Assembly (NCBI GenBank): GCA_023213315.1
Contig: JAKCPI010007844.1
Span: 1 to 64,000 of the forward strand
Source: Euborellia annulipes
Taxonomy: Eukaryota; Arthropoda; Insecta; Dermaptera; Anisolabididae
Length of the DNA: 64,000 nt
Direction of reading: 5' to 3'
Shown here: positions 13,471 to 26,131 of the stretch, in pieces
How positions within the stretch are numbered: the first letter of the stretch is position 1
How the letters are laid out: every line of letters begins with the position of its first letter
The notes under the pieces: model-generated
The model's database searches: none
What the model saw: only the letters and a program-made list of their open reading frames with translations
Told to the model about the DNA's origin: nothing
Program-made: the position numbers and the translations under genes

Positions 13471-14020
13471 AAAAGTGGTTTTCGCGACATGGTCTGTCTG
13501 TGTGTCTGTGTGTGTGTGTGTCTGTGAACAAAATATCTCAAGAACGAAAAGAGCTAGGAAGTTGAAATTTTATATTCAAGTTAGGCACCCCCATGGGACG
13601 TGACACGAAGCTTTTGAACAAAATCGACCAAAGAGTACTAGTACTTTACTGATGCACTTTTTCAGTTTTTTTCGATTTTCTCTAAATTTGCTCCAACGAT
13701 TTTTTTTTAAATTCAAAAATCAATTATTTTTTAGATTCTCTTTAAAATGTATATTCTCATTTTGTGATTGAAATCTTCTGAAGACCACTTTACTCTTGTA
13801 CTCCATAGAAAAGATAGGAGAAATGGTTGCCATGGTAACAAAATATAAATATTTTCCCATACTTGTAAATTTTACATCTTGAAAATCGAATGTACCGTAC
13901 TGTCGGAAACTAAATACATGTCGACACAAAAAATCTGGTGTGACAAGCACAGAACACAACTTTCGATTACCGAAGGTAAGAGAAAGTTGTGTGCTGTGCG
14001 CCAGTCACACCAGATTTTTT
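13471..14020 (+). repeat. Family A repeat, partial, head-to-head with its neighbour
   Basis: Starts at AAAAGTGGTTTTCGCGACAT and runs through a complete end hairpin to CCAGATTTTTT. With 12974-13470 it forms a large imperfect inverted repeat. Confidence 0.8.
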
Positions 14021-15209
14021 AATGAAGTGTTGTTTATTTTTTATTCCGAGATTGTTCCTATATTTAGGTCTCTCTTAAATACAAATAAACTAAATTGATA
14101 GAGTCAATGAAATTTTAATTTCATTAGTATAATCGGCGGGTGCGAGATATTGTGCTTATTAGGCCTTCTCCCTAGGATAAAGTTCGATATTAAATTGATA
14201 TAGTCACCATCCGAGTTAGAATAGAATTCACTGTAAATATTTCAATTTGATCAAGTTTCGGTTTTGTCTACATATTAGTTAGTGTCTCATCTAATTTTAC
14301 TAATTTTTTTTTTTTTTTGTGATAAAGAAAATGAAGATAAAAATCAATCAATATTAGTCATGAACCATGCAAAAATTGAGCGATAATTTGTGTTCAAATC
14401 TCAAAAAAAAAATATATATATTTTGGATATAAATGGTAAAAAAAAATTTAAAGGACCAATCCTAGGAGCCTCAGTGAGTACGTCCCTGAAGGAAAATTGC
14501 AACTTTATTAATAATAAAAAATTTCTAAACAAAAAAAATAGAAAAGGTCATTCGAAAAAAAAGGAATTACATGGCTATAGAGAGGGGTGCGTGCTGGTTT
14601 ATTATTTATATAAGAATATTAATTTAAATTCAAGTCCTGGCTTTCCCATTTAAAAAATAATTTATTTTTCTATTATATGCAAAATTTCAATCTGGATCAT
14701 TGAAAGTGGACTGAATTCATTTATCCAAAGTGGGTTGGAATAGCAATTGCTATTAGAAGCTTAAATTTCAAATAATTTCTGTGCTAGATATCAACAAGAA
14801 AATATAGTTTTATAGTTTCTATAAAAGAAGGTAAAAGGAGTTTTGAAATAAAATTTTAACCTTCAATTAACAACTGATCTAGATTTGTTTTGTATTAAAT
14901 AAAAAAATACTCCCAGAGTTATTAAATCAGTTATAAAGAAACCAGATTTGAAACCGGAAGAAATATACAATAATATAATTAGGTGACTTCTTTTTATTAA
15001 CTTTTATATTGCTTATAATTGTTTATATTTTAAATAGGCCTTTGCTTGGGATTATAATTGAATTACACTTAGAATATAATCAGGCGGTGGGGGGCATGTT
15101 AAAGAAAATTAATTTTGAAATTAAACTATTATAAACATAAATAAAATGTCAACTAAAATAGAGCTTTATTTTAAAATAGTTGGAGATTTTCAAACAATGC
15201 CCTAGACCA
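14021..15209. other. AT-rich intergenic stretch
   Basis: One 87-codon frame (14390-14653, plus) is Lys/Asn-rich and reads like translated AT-rich sequence. No feature supported. Confidence 0.4.
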
Positions 15210-15217
15210 GGGATGGC

Positions 15218-15353
15218 GAACCTTTTTGAGACGTGGGTCAAATTTTGTTCACATATTTTTTATAACTAGCTCGTGAGAGTATCAATCGTGGGTCAGTTAA
15301 AAAGCTTGCGTGGGTCAGTGTCTGACCCAGGGGTCTTAGGTTCACCATCACTG
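15218..15353. mobile_element. Short hAT MITE, 136 bp
   Basis: The ends CAGGGATGGCGAACCTTTTT and TTAGGTTCACCATCACTG are inverted relatives. Flanks CCCTAGAC and CCCGAGAC match at seven of eight positions, an ageing 8-bp duplication. The interior repeats GTGGGTCA. Confidence 0.85.
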
Positions 15354-15674
15354 CCCGAGACTATAACTGTAATATAGCGAGATGAGTTTGTGACAGATTG
15401 CGCCTTGAAGGTGGACTACCCGCTTAGAATCCAATAAGTTTGGGTTTAATCAAACAAAAACTCCATCTCGTAAATTTTCTTACACCCATTAAAGTAAAAG
15501 TTGTGTGAAGTGAATATCCCATCACATATTTTATGGCACAAATATGTAAAGAACAAAATTTTATATAATAAAAAAAAAAAAAAAAATGGAAAACTCAAGT
15601 GAAAAAAATTATAGATTATATAAGAAAAAAATATTGCCCCGCTCCCCCCCTAATAGTCCGATGTTTACCAAAAG

Positions 15675-15885
15675 CTTTTCAGTTCTTTTACTTCAAAATT
15701 TCAAAACAATTGAATAAATAGTTTTTGAGTTTTCGTTGACGAAATAAATTACCACAGACATACACACACACTCTCACAGACATCATTTGAAACAAAAACT
15801 ACTTAAATAGATTCAGGGGACCTCAAAACCCATTTTGGCAGCTTTAGTTCAATTTCGATTTTTTTTACGATTACAATAACTTTAC
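15675..15885 (-). repeat. Diverged family A-like fragment
   Basis: CACAGACATACACACACACT and ATTCAGGGGACCTCAAAACC match the family A body; flanks do not. Confidence 0.45.
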
Positions 15886-16117
15886 TTATCCAGCCTATGG
15901 TTGATGGGCAAAGTTAAAAATAAAAATACCGTAGTTATTTTAAACAGATACCAAGTTCAAGAAATGAAATTGATTAGTATACTAGAAAATATTTTGTTAT
16001 ATAGGTTAAATGATCCTAATAATGATGAAATTGTATTCTATTTTTTTCAACTATCATTTTTGCATTAATAAAAAAAAAAAAAAGAAAAAACTGAACAAAA
16101 AATAGATAAAAATTAGG

Positions 16118-16455
16118 AACCGACCGAATATTCGATTTCGGTTACGGTTTCGGCCAGTTTCGGCCAAAAATTATGGTTTCGGCCGTAGTTTCGGTTTCGG
16201 CCAAAAAGTAGCCGAAACTTGAGTCTTAAAAAAAAGGTCAAATGATTTGCACTTGAAGGAGAAAAATTTTTTTGTCTCCCTAAAAAAAAAAGGTAAAATG
16301 ATTTTCATGGAGGGGAAAAAAATTTCAAAAAAAAAAAAAAAAAATATATAAATTTTTTTATAGGAAATACAAGTTTCGGTTTCGGTTAGGGTTTCGGCCG
16401 AAACTAAGGTTGAGGCCGAATATTCGGTTTCGGTTGAAAATCTGTGGGACCCTAA
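16118..16455. repeat. TTTCGG-rich element
   Basis: AGGAACCGACCGAATATTCG, many TTTCGG(CC) words in both orientations, and a right margin GAATATTCGGTTTCGGTTGA with TCTGTGGGACCC. Inverted related ends suggest a MITE; a partial relative is at 42150-42300. Class not resolved. Confidence 0.5.
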
Positions 16456-17770
16456 TAAAAATACATTCTAAAATTTTTTAACCCTAGGTTTTTGTTTGAA
16501 TGGGAGAGAGACGCAATATTTCGGTTGAGTTTTACTTGAATGATTTTTCCCATATAAGAGGGATGAAACCTAAAATAAATATAAATATAAAATGTATGCG
16601 ATAATTTGTGTTCAAATCTCAGGGACACGCCATTGCTTCTAGATTAATCAAGTAAACAATTAGAGCATCTTATTAAAATAATTTTTGATGATTAATTAAA
16701 TATCAATAAAGGTGTTTAAAGAGATTGCTATATTTATTCTGATTTTCCTTTGAAAACTTGTGTAATTAAATCTATTGTATGATGAGTCATTTCACTAAGG
16801 TGGAATGATTCATTCATTCTTATCTCATTTACCCATGACAGAAGGACTGTTGAATGCTTGTTTACTTAATTCGTATTTATCTGTCTGTAAAGGTAACAAA
16901 TTCATCAAATATTTTTTTATTTAATTCGAAACGTGATTTTCATAAAGAAAGATAAAAAACAAATTTATAAATTAATTATTATCCAAAATCAAAAACATTG
17001 TAAAGACCAAAATAAGCTCCCACCAAAACGTCTTAACCGAATCATAAGGTCACCGTTTTGTAAAACAGAAGGAAAATAACACCAATTATTTCTCTGATCA
17101 ATAGCAGTGCAGAATACACTTTATCAATAGTAAGCCCTCTCCCTCCAAAAATAATTTCAAAAAAATATATTTTATATTCTTTAAAATTTATTTATTTGAG
17201 GAAAGGGGGAGGGGGCGGAGTGGAGGATGAGCCTATCCCCAGAATACAATTCTGGCTTCGGCTCTGTTTTTAATTGAATATTTATCTCTTTATTTATAAA
17301 AAGATCCATTAATTTGTACTCGATGTGCCCGAGTATAAATTCCCCTCGCGGCTTACATACGCGATGTATATATTATCTTAAATATTGTAGGCCTATATGT
17401 AATTTCTTATTTATTACCTTTATTGCAGTATAGCTATTTACTAGTAATATTTATTAAATTCAAATGGGAACTGACTTATACTCGCACTTTTATTTATATA
17501 AAGTTCTTATATAAAATTTGCCACTTGCTTGTCTTATTTATTTTTATTTTTTATAAATAATATATCGTATATTTGAACGAAATCATAAGGAAAACCAAAC
17601 AAATATTGATAAGATGAAGATAATAATTATTTGAAAAGATGATATTGAATAAAATAGGTAACAAGCTTATTTTTTAAAATTTCTATCAAACTTTATTTTT
17701 ATAATATTAAAAAAGAATAAGTACTACGTTTGTTTCAAGAGAAGCAGTCACCAAGAATTAAAAAATTATC
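16456..17770. other. AT-rich intergenic stretch
   Basis: No conserved frame or repeat recognised. Confidence 0.4.
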
Positions 17771-17924
17771 GAATTTTATTTCAGTGTGCTCTTCGACGTT
17801 TCGGGTGCTAATCGTCCACTTCCTCAGGACTAAGCAGGTGTCAATTATAACAATTAGCTGTCATTTGTTGAAAAGAGGGCGATTAGCACCCGAAATGTCG
17901 ACAAGCACACTGAAATAAAATTGC
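17771..17924. repeat. Foldback with hammerhead-like motif
   Basis: Inverted arms (TTTATTTCAGTGTGCTCTTC; TCGGGTGCTAATCGTCCAC). The left arm on the minus strand reads CTGAGGA...GAAAC with a weak stem; the right arm is mutated (GAAAT). Confidence 0.65.
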
Positions 17925-18000
17925 GTCTTATTTCTCTTCCTGGTTGGGAAGTAATATGGACAATTTCCAGCCAAAGAAAATATATCTTCAATAAGTACTA

Positions 18001-18239
18001 CAGTAGAGTCTTGCTAATTGGGACTTCGATACTCCGGCAGACCGGCTAATCCGGGGTGTTGAAAAACCACTTCTTCAAGATATCGCAGCAAAAAAAGGGG
18101 TAATTTAAGAAAACAAAGTTTCATTACAGATTTTTTTCAAGAGATAAATATTAAATTTTTCATTATATTAAATATTTCGGGTAAACTGGCATATTCATGG
18201 GGCCGGTCCCGTTTAGGCCGGATTAGCAAGATTCTACTG
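18001..18239. mobile_element. pogo/Tigger-type MITE, 239 bp
   Basis: Ends CAGTAGAGTCTTGCTAATTG and GATTAGCAAGATTCTACTG are inverted, with TA at 17999-18000 and 18240-18241. The interior carries CCGGCTAATCCGG, as in related animal MITEs. Confidence 0.9.
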
Positions 18240-18799
18240 TACTTTTATTTTTATTATTATTCTACCTTCTAAAGAAATATAAAATATAAAAGAATAAATT
18301 TCTATGATTTTTTAAGAAGATAGAAGTCACATGGGCTGGAAAACTTTTAGTCTTTTCTGTTATACTATAGTAGTAAGCATCTCATAATTGACAACGTGAG
18401 AGCGTGGGATTAGCGAGTGACACAGAATCATTTGTGCTTTGCGGGGGGGGAGGGGGGAGGGGGCCTGAGAGAAAAAACAATGTGAATTCGGCCCCGTTAG
18501 ATAAATCCCAAAGGAGAATAGAATAAAGCGCTTTACGTTAATTTTCACAAAACATGTTAAAAGTTTGTTTTTTTTGGAAAGAGCCTATATGAAGAAAAAT
18601 TTTATTTTTTTTGCAAGTTAGAACGATTAACAAGAGTATTAAATAGTAATAAAAACTAAAGTCATCAACTATAGGAAAAATTATTTTCTCATATTAGCAC
18701 TAACAAGGAATTAAATTAGAAATGGAGAAAAAAATTGTTTTTTTTTTTTAATCCTTTTATTATAAAATCAACGTAAAATTTGCCAGTGATTCTCTAAAC

Positions 18800-19624
18800 C
18801 AGTGGTTCCCAACCTTTTTTGACCCATCGCCCCTTTCTGGAGGTTGACTAACACCTATCGCCCCCTTTACATTTTCATTGTATGTCTAATTTTAATTTGA
18901 AGTAAAGTGTAAATAATAAAGCAGTTTTAGTATTTTAAACAATTTTATTACCGTAGGCCTATATACAGGGACGCAGACAGACTTGACAGGCCCTGGGGCT
19001 AACCCCCCCCCCAAAAAAAAAACAGTTTTTTTATAGTATATAAAAGGCTATTGTGGCCTTCATGCCAACAGTTTTTTACACAGTTTTTGACACAACTTTT
19101 GAAATAGTTATACATAGCTTACAATATTTATTTAAATAAAGTTATTTAAAAATTTTTCAAAATTTCATAAACAATAATTTATCGAGGCCAGATCCGGACA
19201 GAGGATTTCCGGGGGAATCTGGGGGTATGGAAAATTTTTTGAAAATTAGCCACTGAAATCTGCATTTTTAGCTATCCTGAGTCGTGAAAAAGATCAAACT
19301 TGATTTGAGCTTATAGGGCCCGGGCCCCCTGAGGAAAAAAAATTCAAGAAAATGATTTTTTTTAATTGAAATTTAGGATTTGAGCTAAAAGTGACGTTTC
19401 AATTCTAGATTGGAATTATCTTCAGACTATTTTATTTTTATGATAATATTTTGTCCTCTTCTATCCTGACCATCCTGTAAATAGGAGATTTTTCTCTTTG
19501 ATTTTTATTTTTTTAAATTTTAGTAATACTCATCGCCCCCTAATCGCCCACCGCTTATTTATCACCCCCCTGAAAACCCAAATCGCCCACTTGGGGGCGA
19601 TCGCCCCCAGGTTGGGAACCACTG
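18800..19624. mobile_element. hAT-type non-autonomous element, 825 bp
   Basis: The ends are CAGTGGTTCCCAACCTTTTT and GGTTGGGAACCACTG, with a perfect 8-bp duplication CTCTAAAC at 18792-18799 and 19625-19632. Near both ends it holds a CATCGCCCC-type sub-repeat. The middle (about 18965-19360) is a further inserted repeat with a C run. No transposase frame was seen. Confidence 0.93.
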
Positions 19625-20351
19625 CTCTAAACTATAGAATAAAAAAATAGAAATTTAAAAGGGGAGTAGCCATGGTATGGTTGGTTCTTCCTTATTCTCG
19701 ATATGTGTAGACAAAAAAAAGATTTTCAAGTTTTCAAAATTAAAATTAAAGTTCCGGGTTGATCGGAGCTAGGTCGTTTTTTTTATAAAATTGGAAAAAA
19801 CTAAAATAGTACATGAGTAAAGTACTAGTACTTAACTGGTGTACTCTTTTGGTTTTTTCCAATGTTCTTGAAATTCGCTTTAAATATTTCTTTCAAATTT
19901 TTTTTAAATATTTTCCTTTTTCTTCTAGAGGCGCATTTGATTTGTACAGAAGAAATAGGAAAATATTTAAAATTTGAAAGAAATCTTTAAAGAATTTCGA
20001 TAAAATTAGAAAAATAAAATAAAAAAGTACATCAGTAAAGTACTAGTACTCAAGATTTCCCGAAGACGAGACCTAGCGCAATTTGTTTTCTATTCTAGAA
20101 ATAGGAAATATTTAAAATTTGAAAGAAATTGTTAAAGGGAATTTTGAGAAAATTAGAAAAAACTAAAAAAGTACAACAGTAAACAGATTAGTACCTAACC
20201 GAATTTTCCCAATCACATGATCTAGTATAATTTCATATTGGGACCGCAAATTAAAATATGAAAAAAATCGTTAGAGCCGTTTTCGAGAACTAATATGCTT
20301 ATATATAAACAAACAAATAAACGTACATTGCTCGTTTAGTTAAATTTAAAT

Positions 20352-20855
20352 ATACAAATTAAACACTAGGTTATTTGTTTCAAAGGTTTTATTAAATATA
20401 AAATTAACACTTGATACTTATGTAGATATAAGATTGAGTGGCTGTAGATATATTTGATACAGGACCAAGGGAGTAGGCAGCCAATAAGTGAGCCTCTATA
20501 TTAAATAAAAACTCTCAAGTGTTGAGACGTTTCGGCTTTATTCTGCTAATGCCATCATCAGTCAATTAGAGCTGGAAAGTCATACATTTAATTAATTTTT
20601 AAGTTGTTAATCACAAATACAAATAAAATATTTTATATAAGATATACAAAATTTCTTTATTTTTTAACCTTTTGACCGTATTATGGGACTTACTTGTCTA
20701 TTGCCTTCTCAAATATGTTAAATTGAATAAATAAATATTTATTATCGGCTTCTCACCTCAGCCACTGACCTAATAATAGAGGTCATTAAAATGATAAACC
20801 ATCTCAGGAATAATATATATTTGTAAATTAATAAACATTTTATCAAAGCATACTG

Positions 20856-20890
<35 letters not shown>

Positions 20891-21439
20891 GTCTTTTTCG
20901 GCATCTAAGGCCATTTAGACCCCATCCCTATTTATTTCAAATATACTGTTACTTAAGCGAATACACACGTATTGAATGACTGGAAGCATACAAATTAAAA
21001 TTATTTATATACCACATAATGTATATAAAGAAATATTTAATATAACAACTCTATACACTTATACTGTAAGAATTTTTGTATATCTTATATAAAATATTTT
21101 ATTTGTATTTGTGATTAACAACTTAAAAATTAATTAAATGTATGACTTTCCAGCTCTAATTGACTGATGATGGCATTAGCAGAATAAAGCCGAAACGTCT
21201 CAACACTTGAGAGTTTTTATTTAATATAGAGGCTCACTTATTGGCTGCCTACTCCCTTGGTCCTGTATCAAACTTGATACTTATTTCGACAATTCCTTGT
21301 TCTCATCAGACGTGCTTAATTCTGAAGATGACAAGGAATTGTCGAAATGGGTATCAAGAGGACAAGGAAGGGCTAAAAACGACTGTTAATTTTATATTTA
21401 ATAAAACCTTTGATACAAATAACCTAGTGTTTAATTTGT
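20352..21439. repeat. Large foldback with two hammerhead-like cores
   Basis: Arms 20352-20650 and 21075-21439 are inverted and very similar. Cores CTGATGA-(GGC...GCC)-GAAAC are at 20529-20561 (minus) and 21164-21196 (plus). The right arm contains a smaller foldback (21266-21358) with CTGATGA/CTGAAGA and stems ACAA/UUGU and GACAA/UUGUC before GAAAT. The spacer holds a SINE fragment. Confidence 0.85.
20857..20940 (-). mobile_element. SINE family 2, 5'-truncated, inside a foldback
   Basis: On the minus strand, GGGATGGGGTCTAAATGGCC, TTAGATGCCGAAAAAGACCTT and a long poly(A) are present. It sits in the spacer of the 20352-21439 inverted repeat. Confidence 0.78.
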
Positions 21440-24054
21440 AATATTTAATTTTAATTTAATAAAATGTTTCAACGAGAACCTACGGTTGAATGTTTAAAAT
21501 TTTCAATTTTGCAAAGGGGAAGAACACCAATGAGCATTAAGATGACAAACCGAATTTGACACTTCGCGTTAAAGATAATGAAAAAAACAGATTATAGGAC
21601 TAGCCTGATTATAATAAGAGAAGATATACTGTATAATCATTATAGCTATCACGGTATATTTTGTTTCGCATAATAAAAAAAAAAAAATATTGCAAAAATC
21701 TAATTTTTTCTTGGAAAAAGAATATGTTTATCCTTTTAGGGAAAAAGTCCGCCTTTGATCAAAGATCCCACTTCTCAGTTCTCAAAGAGTTTAAGATTTA
21801 TAGTCTTGAGATTGTCCGTGAGCTTTAAGATTTCTTTCTTCTCTCCAAATGAAAAAAAAAAAAAAAATCTTAAAAGGAAATGTTAAATTCAAATAAGATC
21901 CTTTGTCAATTGTTTATTTTATGAGCAATGGGACATTTGCACCCAAGCCTTAATTTGGACAACGTAAAGATTGGCGCCAGAAATCCGCCAATAAGAAATG
22001 TCCATCGCATCTCAGGCCTTGGCCTTTTAGAGTTTTTGAACTTGAAGAAGGAAATTGTTTAATATTTAAAGAAGAGGAGGTACTTTAAAATGAATCATGT
22101 AATTTTATGACTTATTTATCTTTTTAACGATAGAGAAGTTAAGATAGGACTGGTCTGGCTAGTCTTTATTATAATATTATATACTGTATGAATTAATACA
22201 TGTATTTCTTTAGTGCGGGTGGAGTCTCATGGAATATCCTTAAGAAATATAGCTATTTTATATCATTTTATTGTTAATAAAATTTTTATAATTGTAGATT
22301 TAATATTCAAATGTAATAAAAAAAAATTTTTCCAGACAAATATACCAAATATACACACGGTAAAACGTTGGATTATTCAAATGGAAGGTAGATGCCACGG
22401 CAAAAGAAAGTGGCAACAATTCTCAGTCATCATATTACAAGAAAAGTGTAAATTGATTCTGCCTTTAATCAAATAATCTAACAAAAATTATTTCTCAGCC
22501 ATGGATGGTAAACCGAAGCTTAAAGCAGAGATACAGAAAGTTTTGTAGGAATAAATGGGCCATAAGCCGAAATTAAAAAAAAAAATTTGAAGTCGATAGC
22601 TTAAAAATTGTGGCCTCTGGAATCTCCCAAAATTAGCACCCCGAGACGCGCACCTTAGGCTTAGATTCTCACCTCATGAGGTACCTAACTTAGGTATAAA
22701 ATTTCAACCTCGTAGCTCATCTACTTCATGTTTTATTTTAAATATACACATATTATAGTCGGACCATTTTGCGGGACTGATTTTTCTGAACTCAGGGGGC
22801 CCAAAACGTGTATTTCCATTAAAATATTAATTAGTGCTTATAAGGGAAAGAGAAATGTCTAAAACAGTCAAAAATTTGCTTACGTAATACTTGAATGGTC
22901 CCGCAAAAAAGACTATATCTCTAATTCAATAATTTATTAAAATCTGGTAAAAACCTTTGGCTTTCCAGTCAATATCTCTACATAATTAAAAACAATATAA
23001 AATTTGAACTATCAAAATTGTGGAACTTCGAGAGAGAAATAGATAAAAAAATTTTCCATTTCTTCAAATAGATAACTTGTCAATCTAAAAAATATTAATA
23101 CTTTTGTCAAAAGTAATTTTTAATTTTTATTTAATTAGAACCAATCACAATAGCTGGAACAATTTTTTTTTTTTTAAATAATAGTAGCGTGAAAACTGAA
23201 TAACGCCTTCATAAAAGTCAGGTTTTAATAAATTTTGAGACCACACCTCTTTTAATTTTTATTTCAGAGATAAATTTTCACGAAGCAATTAAAAAAAAAA
23301 TAATAATAAAATTACTTAAAAATAGAGGTTGTTACTGTTTAAAGAAGAGAAAAAGAAACAATCGTTGAATTTAATCGTCTCACATATATAGATATAAAAC
23401 AACATTGGAATATATTTCCAGGCCTTTTAAGCCAACAAAAAGTATCGTCGTTTCTTGTTAGAACAATAGTACCTATATAAATGATAAATAGCAAAAAATC
23501 AAACGATCAGTTGTCAAAAAAGTAAATGCGATTTTAATCTTTTTCCAAAGAAAGAAGCTCTCAAATTTGGGAAACAATTAGAGAGGACAAAATTACTAAT
23601 TAAAAAAGTATGGAAACAATCCAAATAACGTTATTATCAAATAACGGAAAAAAGAATTTAGTAATATTGATGAAAGGTTTTCAATCATTATCATTTGAAT
23701 GGTACTTTAGTAAATTCAAAAGGTGTGAGTCCTATGAAATAGAAAAGGACAAAGCATAGCTTCCAGTAGGTAATTTAAGAAAATAAAATTTGAATAGTCC
23801 CGACACGTTACTGTAGGGAGGAAAAAAATTTCGAGTTTTAATAAAACTCATTAATAATGTATGTAAGCTTTATGAATGAATATATTTTAATAATATACAA
23901 ATTTTAATAAAAATAATAACCAGATAAAACTTAACAAATAAGCATATAAATATAATAACATTATGAATAATGAATATTTGAGAAAAATTTATAAAGGTAG
24001 TCTTAAATCAAAAAGGATCGGTTATGTCCGCAAGTAAGATAGTCATAAAGGAAA
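21440..24054. other. AT-rich intergenic stretch
   Basis: Apart from the family A fragment at 22663-22835 nothing is recognised. The 87-codon frame at 22213-22476 has no known domain. Confidence 0.4.
22663..22835 (-). repeat. Diverged family A fragment
   Basis: GGTACCTAACTTAGGTATAA, TTCAACCTCGTAGCTC and CTCAGGGGGCCCAAAACGTG match the family A body in minus orientation. Confidence 0.55.
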
Positions 24055-24131
24055 AAAATATGGTGTGCCTGGTCGCACCAGATTTTTTGTGTTGGCATAT
24101 ATTTAGCTTCAGTGAATTTCAAGATGTAAAA
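24055..24131 (-). repeat. Family A, left part split by the Spy element
   Basis: GTCGCACCAGATTTTTTGTG through TTCAAGATGTAAAA; it continues after the transposon at 26132. Confidence 0.8.
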
Positions 24132-24831
24132 GGCCCTAGGGGTATAAGAATGGTGAAAATGCCCTTGGAACATATTTCAATGATACATAGGGGATTTGTA
24201 GGTACTAATAAAATAATAAGATGCTGAAAGTTTCAGATCGCTATCTCAAATGGTTTTTGAGAAAAACCATAATATGTAAAAATCAGACAAACATTTTTTT
24301 TCTCAGGAACGGCTGAATCGATTGATTTGAATTTTTGATATGTTTTGGGGGCTGATGGTACCTTCTAGGGAAAAAATCAAGACCTATATCGGATCATGAC
24401 ATCCTTGAAAAAAATGGCGTTTTTTGTTTAATTTTAATTTTTAACCATGATACAATTTTGGCACAAAAATGAAACAATTTTTTTGAAATCCTCATTCAAT
24501 TTCCTGTAAGTTCATAAGTTCATAAATTCATAAAAAAAGGTACGCCATAGTAGAAAAAAATAAAAACCATTTATTACTCAAATATTGACTTTATATGTTT
24601 TGTGCTTTAATCTTGTTTTTTATTACTTAAGCTTACACATATATTTTCATTTTATTAAAAATAACCAGTTTATATTCATAACATCAAAATTTTTTGCCTA
24701 AATCAAAAGTTAAAATTTTTAAATATCTATAATCATTAACTATAATGCTATAAGATAAAAACAGTTTTTGATTAATGAATAATAAAAATAAAAACTAATA
24801 TCAAAAAGATAAATCTACTATATAAATTACT

Positions 24832-25098
24832 CAGGGGCGTATATAAGGGGGAGGGGCCGAGGGGGCCCCAGACCCCCCCCCCCCCGAAATTTCCCAAAAA
24901 CATATACATATATAGGGATATACAGACATCAGCGCAACAAATTTTTTCTCAGGATGGAAAACTTTGGTTCCGCAAAAGAAAAAATGTTCCGCAAAAAATT
25001 TCGTGTGAAAAAAAAATTTAGTTTCTTAAAAAAAAAATTTTTAGCAGAAAAATTTTTGAGTTCAGGCCCCCTAAAAAAAATTTCTATATACGCCCCTG
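24832..25098. mobile_element. hAT MITE nested inside the Spy element
   Basis: The 267-bp element has termini CAGGGGCGTATATA and its reverse complement, flanked by the perfect 8-bp duplication AAATTACT (24824-24831 and 25099-25106). CAGGG-type ends with 8-bp duplications are hallmarks of hAT elements. The interior has alternating T-rich and A-rich blocks around GTTCCGCAAAA. A relative lies at 10315-10501. Confidence 0.92.
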
Positions 25099-25106
25099 AA
25101 ATTACT

Positions 25107-25424
25107 ATCCGATATGTAAAAGACCATACTAACATACTTAAAGCTCAAGTACACTCTCGCCATATTAATAACAAAGTGTATAGATGTTTTATTGAATATA
25201 AAAAAAATGCTAATGGACCTAAAGGCGTATTAAGACATAGCTGTGAGTGTGCGAATGGTCTTAGAACAATTGGATGTTGCTCTCACGTTGCTGCCATTGT
25301 TTACTATTTGTCATACGGAAGATATTTGACAAAAATTCTGAGGCCCGCTGAAACATTGAGCAAATTGTTTGATAAAGACAACGTTTCACCTGTGATTGAA
25401 GAAGACAGTGGTGACGAAGACTGA
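25107..25424 (+). pseudogene. Transposon protein C-terminus with SWIM zinc-finger motif
   Basis: The open frame ends at 25424. Its genuine part starts after the nested hAT MITE; the frame upstream (from 24954) is MITE sequence read by chance. It reads YVKDHTNILKAQVHSRHINN, then the SWIM pattern CECANGLRTIGCCSH (C-x-C...C-x-H) about 40 residues later, followed by VAAIVYYLSYGRYL and an acidic tail EEDSGDED. SWIM tails of this sort occur next to DDE domains in IS5/PIF-related transposases (family knowledge, recalled). No DDE domain remains within the inverted arms, so the piece is a remnant. Confidence 0.7.
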
Positions 25425-26131
25425 TTAAACGTGATTCTGCATTTTTTATTGTTGAAAGATTTATCTTTTTGATATTAGTTTTTATTTTTATTATTCATTA
25501 TTTTTATCTTATAGCATTATAGTTAATGATTATAGATATTTAAAAATTTTAACTTTTGATTTAGGCAAAAAATTTTGATGTTATGAATATAAACTGGTTA
25601 TTTTTAATAAAATGAAAATATATGTGTAAGCTTAAGTAATAAAAAACAAGATTAAAGCACAAAACATATAAAGTCAATATTTGAGTAATAAATGGTTTTT
25701 ATTTTTTTCTACTATGGCGTACCTTTTTTTATGAATTTATGAACTTATGAACTTACAGGAAATTGAATGAGGATTTCAAAAAAAAATTGTTTCATTTTTG
25801 TGCCAAAATTGTATCATGGTTAAAAATTAAAATTAAACAAAAAACGCCATTTTTTTCAAGGATGTCATGATCCGATATAGGTCTTGATTTTTTCCCTAGA
25901 AGGTACCATCAGCCCCCAAAACATATCAAAAATTCAAATCAATCGATTCAGCCGTTCCTGAGAAAAAAATGTTTGTCTGATTTTTACATATTATGGTTTT
26001 TCTCAAAAACCATTTGAGATAGCGATCTGAAACTTTCAGCATCTTATTATTTTATTAGTACCTACAAATCCCCTATGTATCATTGAAATATGTTCCAAGG
26101 GCATTTTCACCATTCTTATACCCCTAGGGCC

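Larger units (their letters stand above)
24132..26131. mobile_element. Spy-type DNA transposon with about 680-bp near-perfect inverted repeats
   Basis: The element is 2000 bp and begins GGCCCTAGGGGTATAAGAAT; the other end is its reverse complement. The inverted arms are about 24132-24816 and 25457-26131, and look essentially identical over the outer 110 bp that I compared closely. The flanks read GTAAAA|element|TTTATA. Joined, they restore the uninterrupted family-A repeat sequence (compare 11243-11262), so there is no target site duplication and the insertion lies exactly between AAA and TTT. That is the defining behaviour of Spy transposons, a group distantly related to IS5/ISL2EU/PIF-Harbinger. 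The centre keeps only a C-terminal SWIM-domain coding piece and no visible DDE domain, so this copy looks non-autonomous. Confidence 0.88.

Noticed and set aside
24954..25106. N-terminal half of the 156-codon frame as part of a real protein
   Set aside because: It lies inside a hAT MITE bounded by an 8-bp duplication; the Lys/Phe-rich translation is of A/T tracts.
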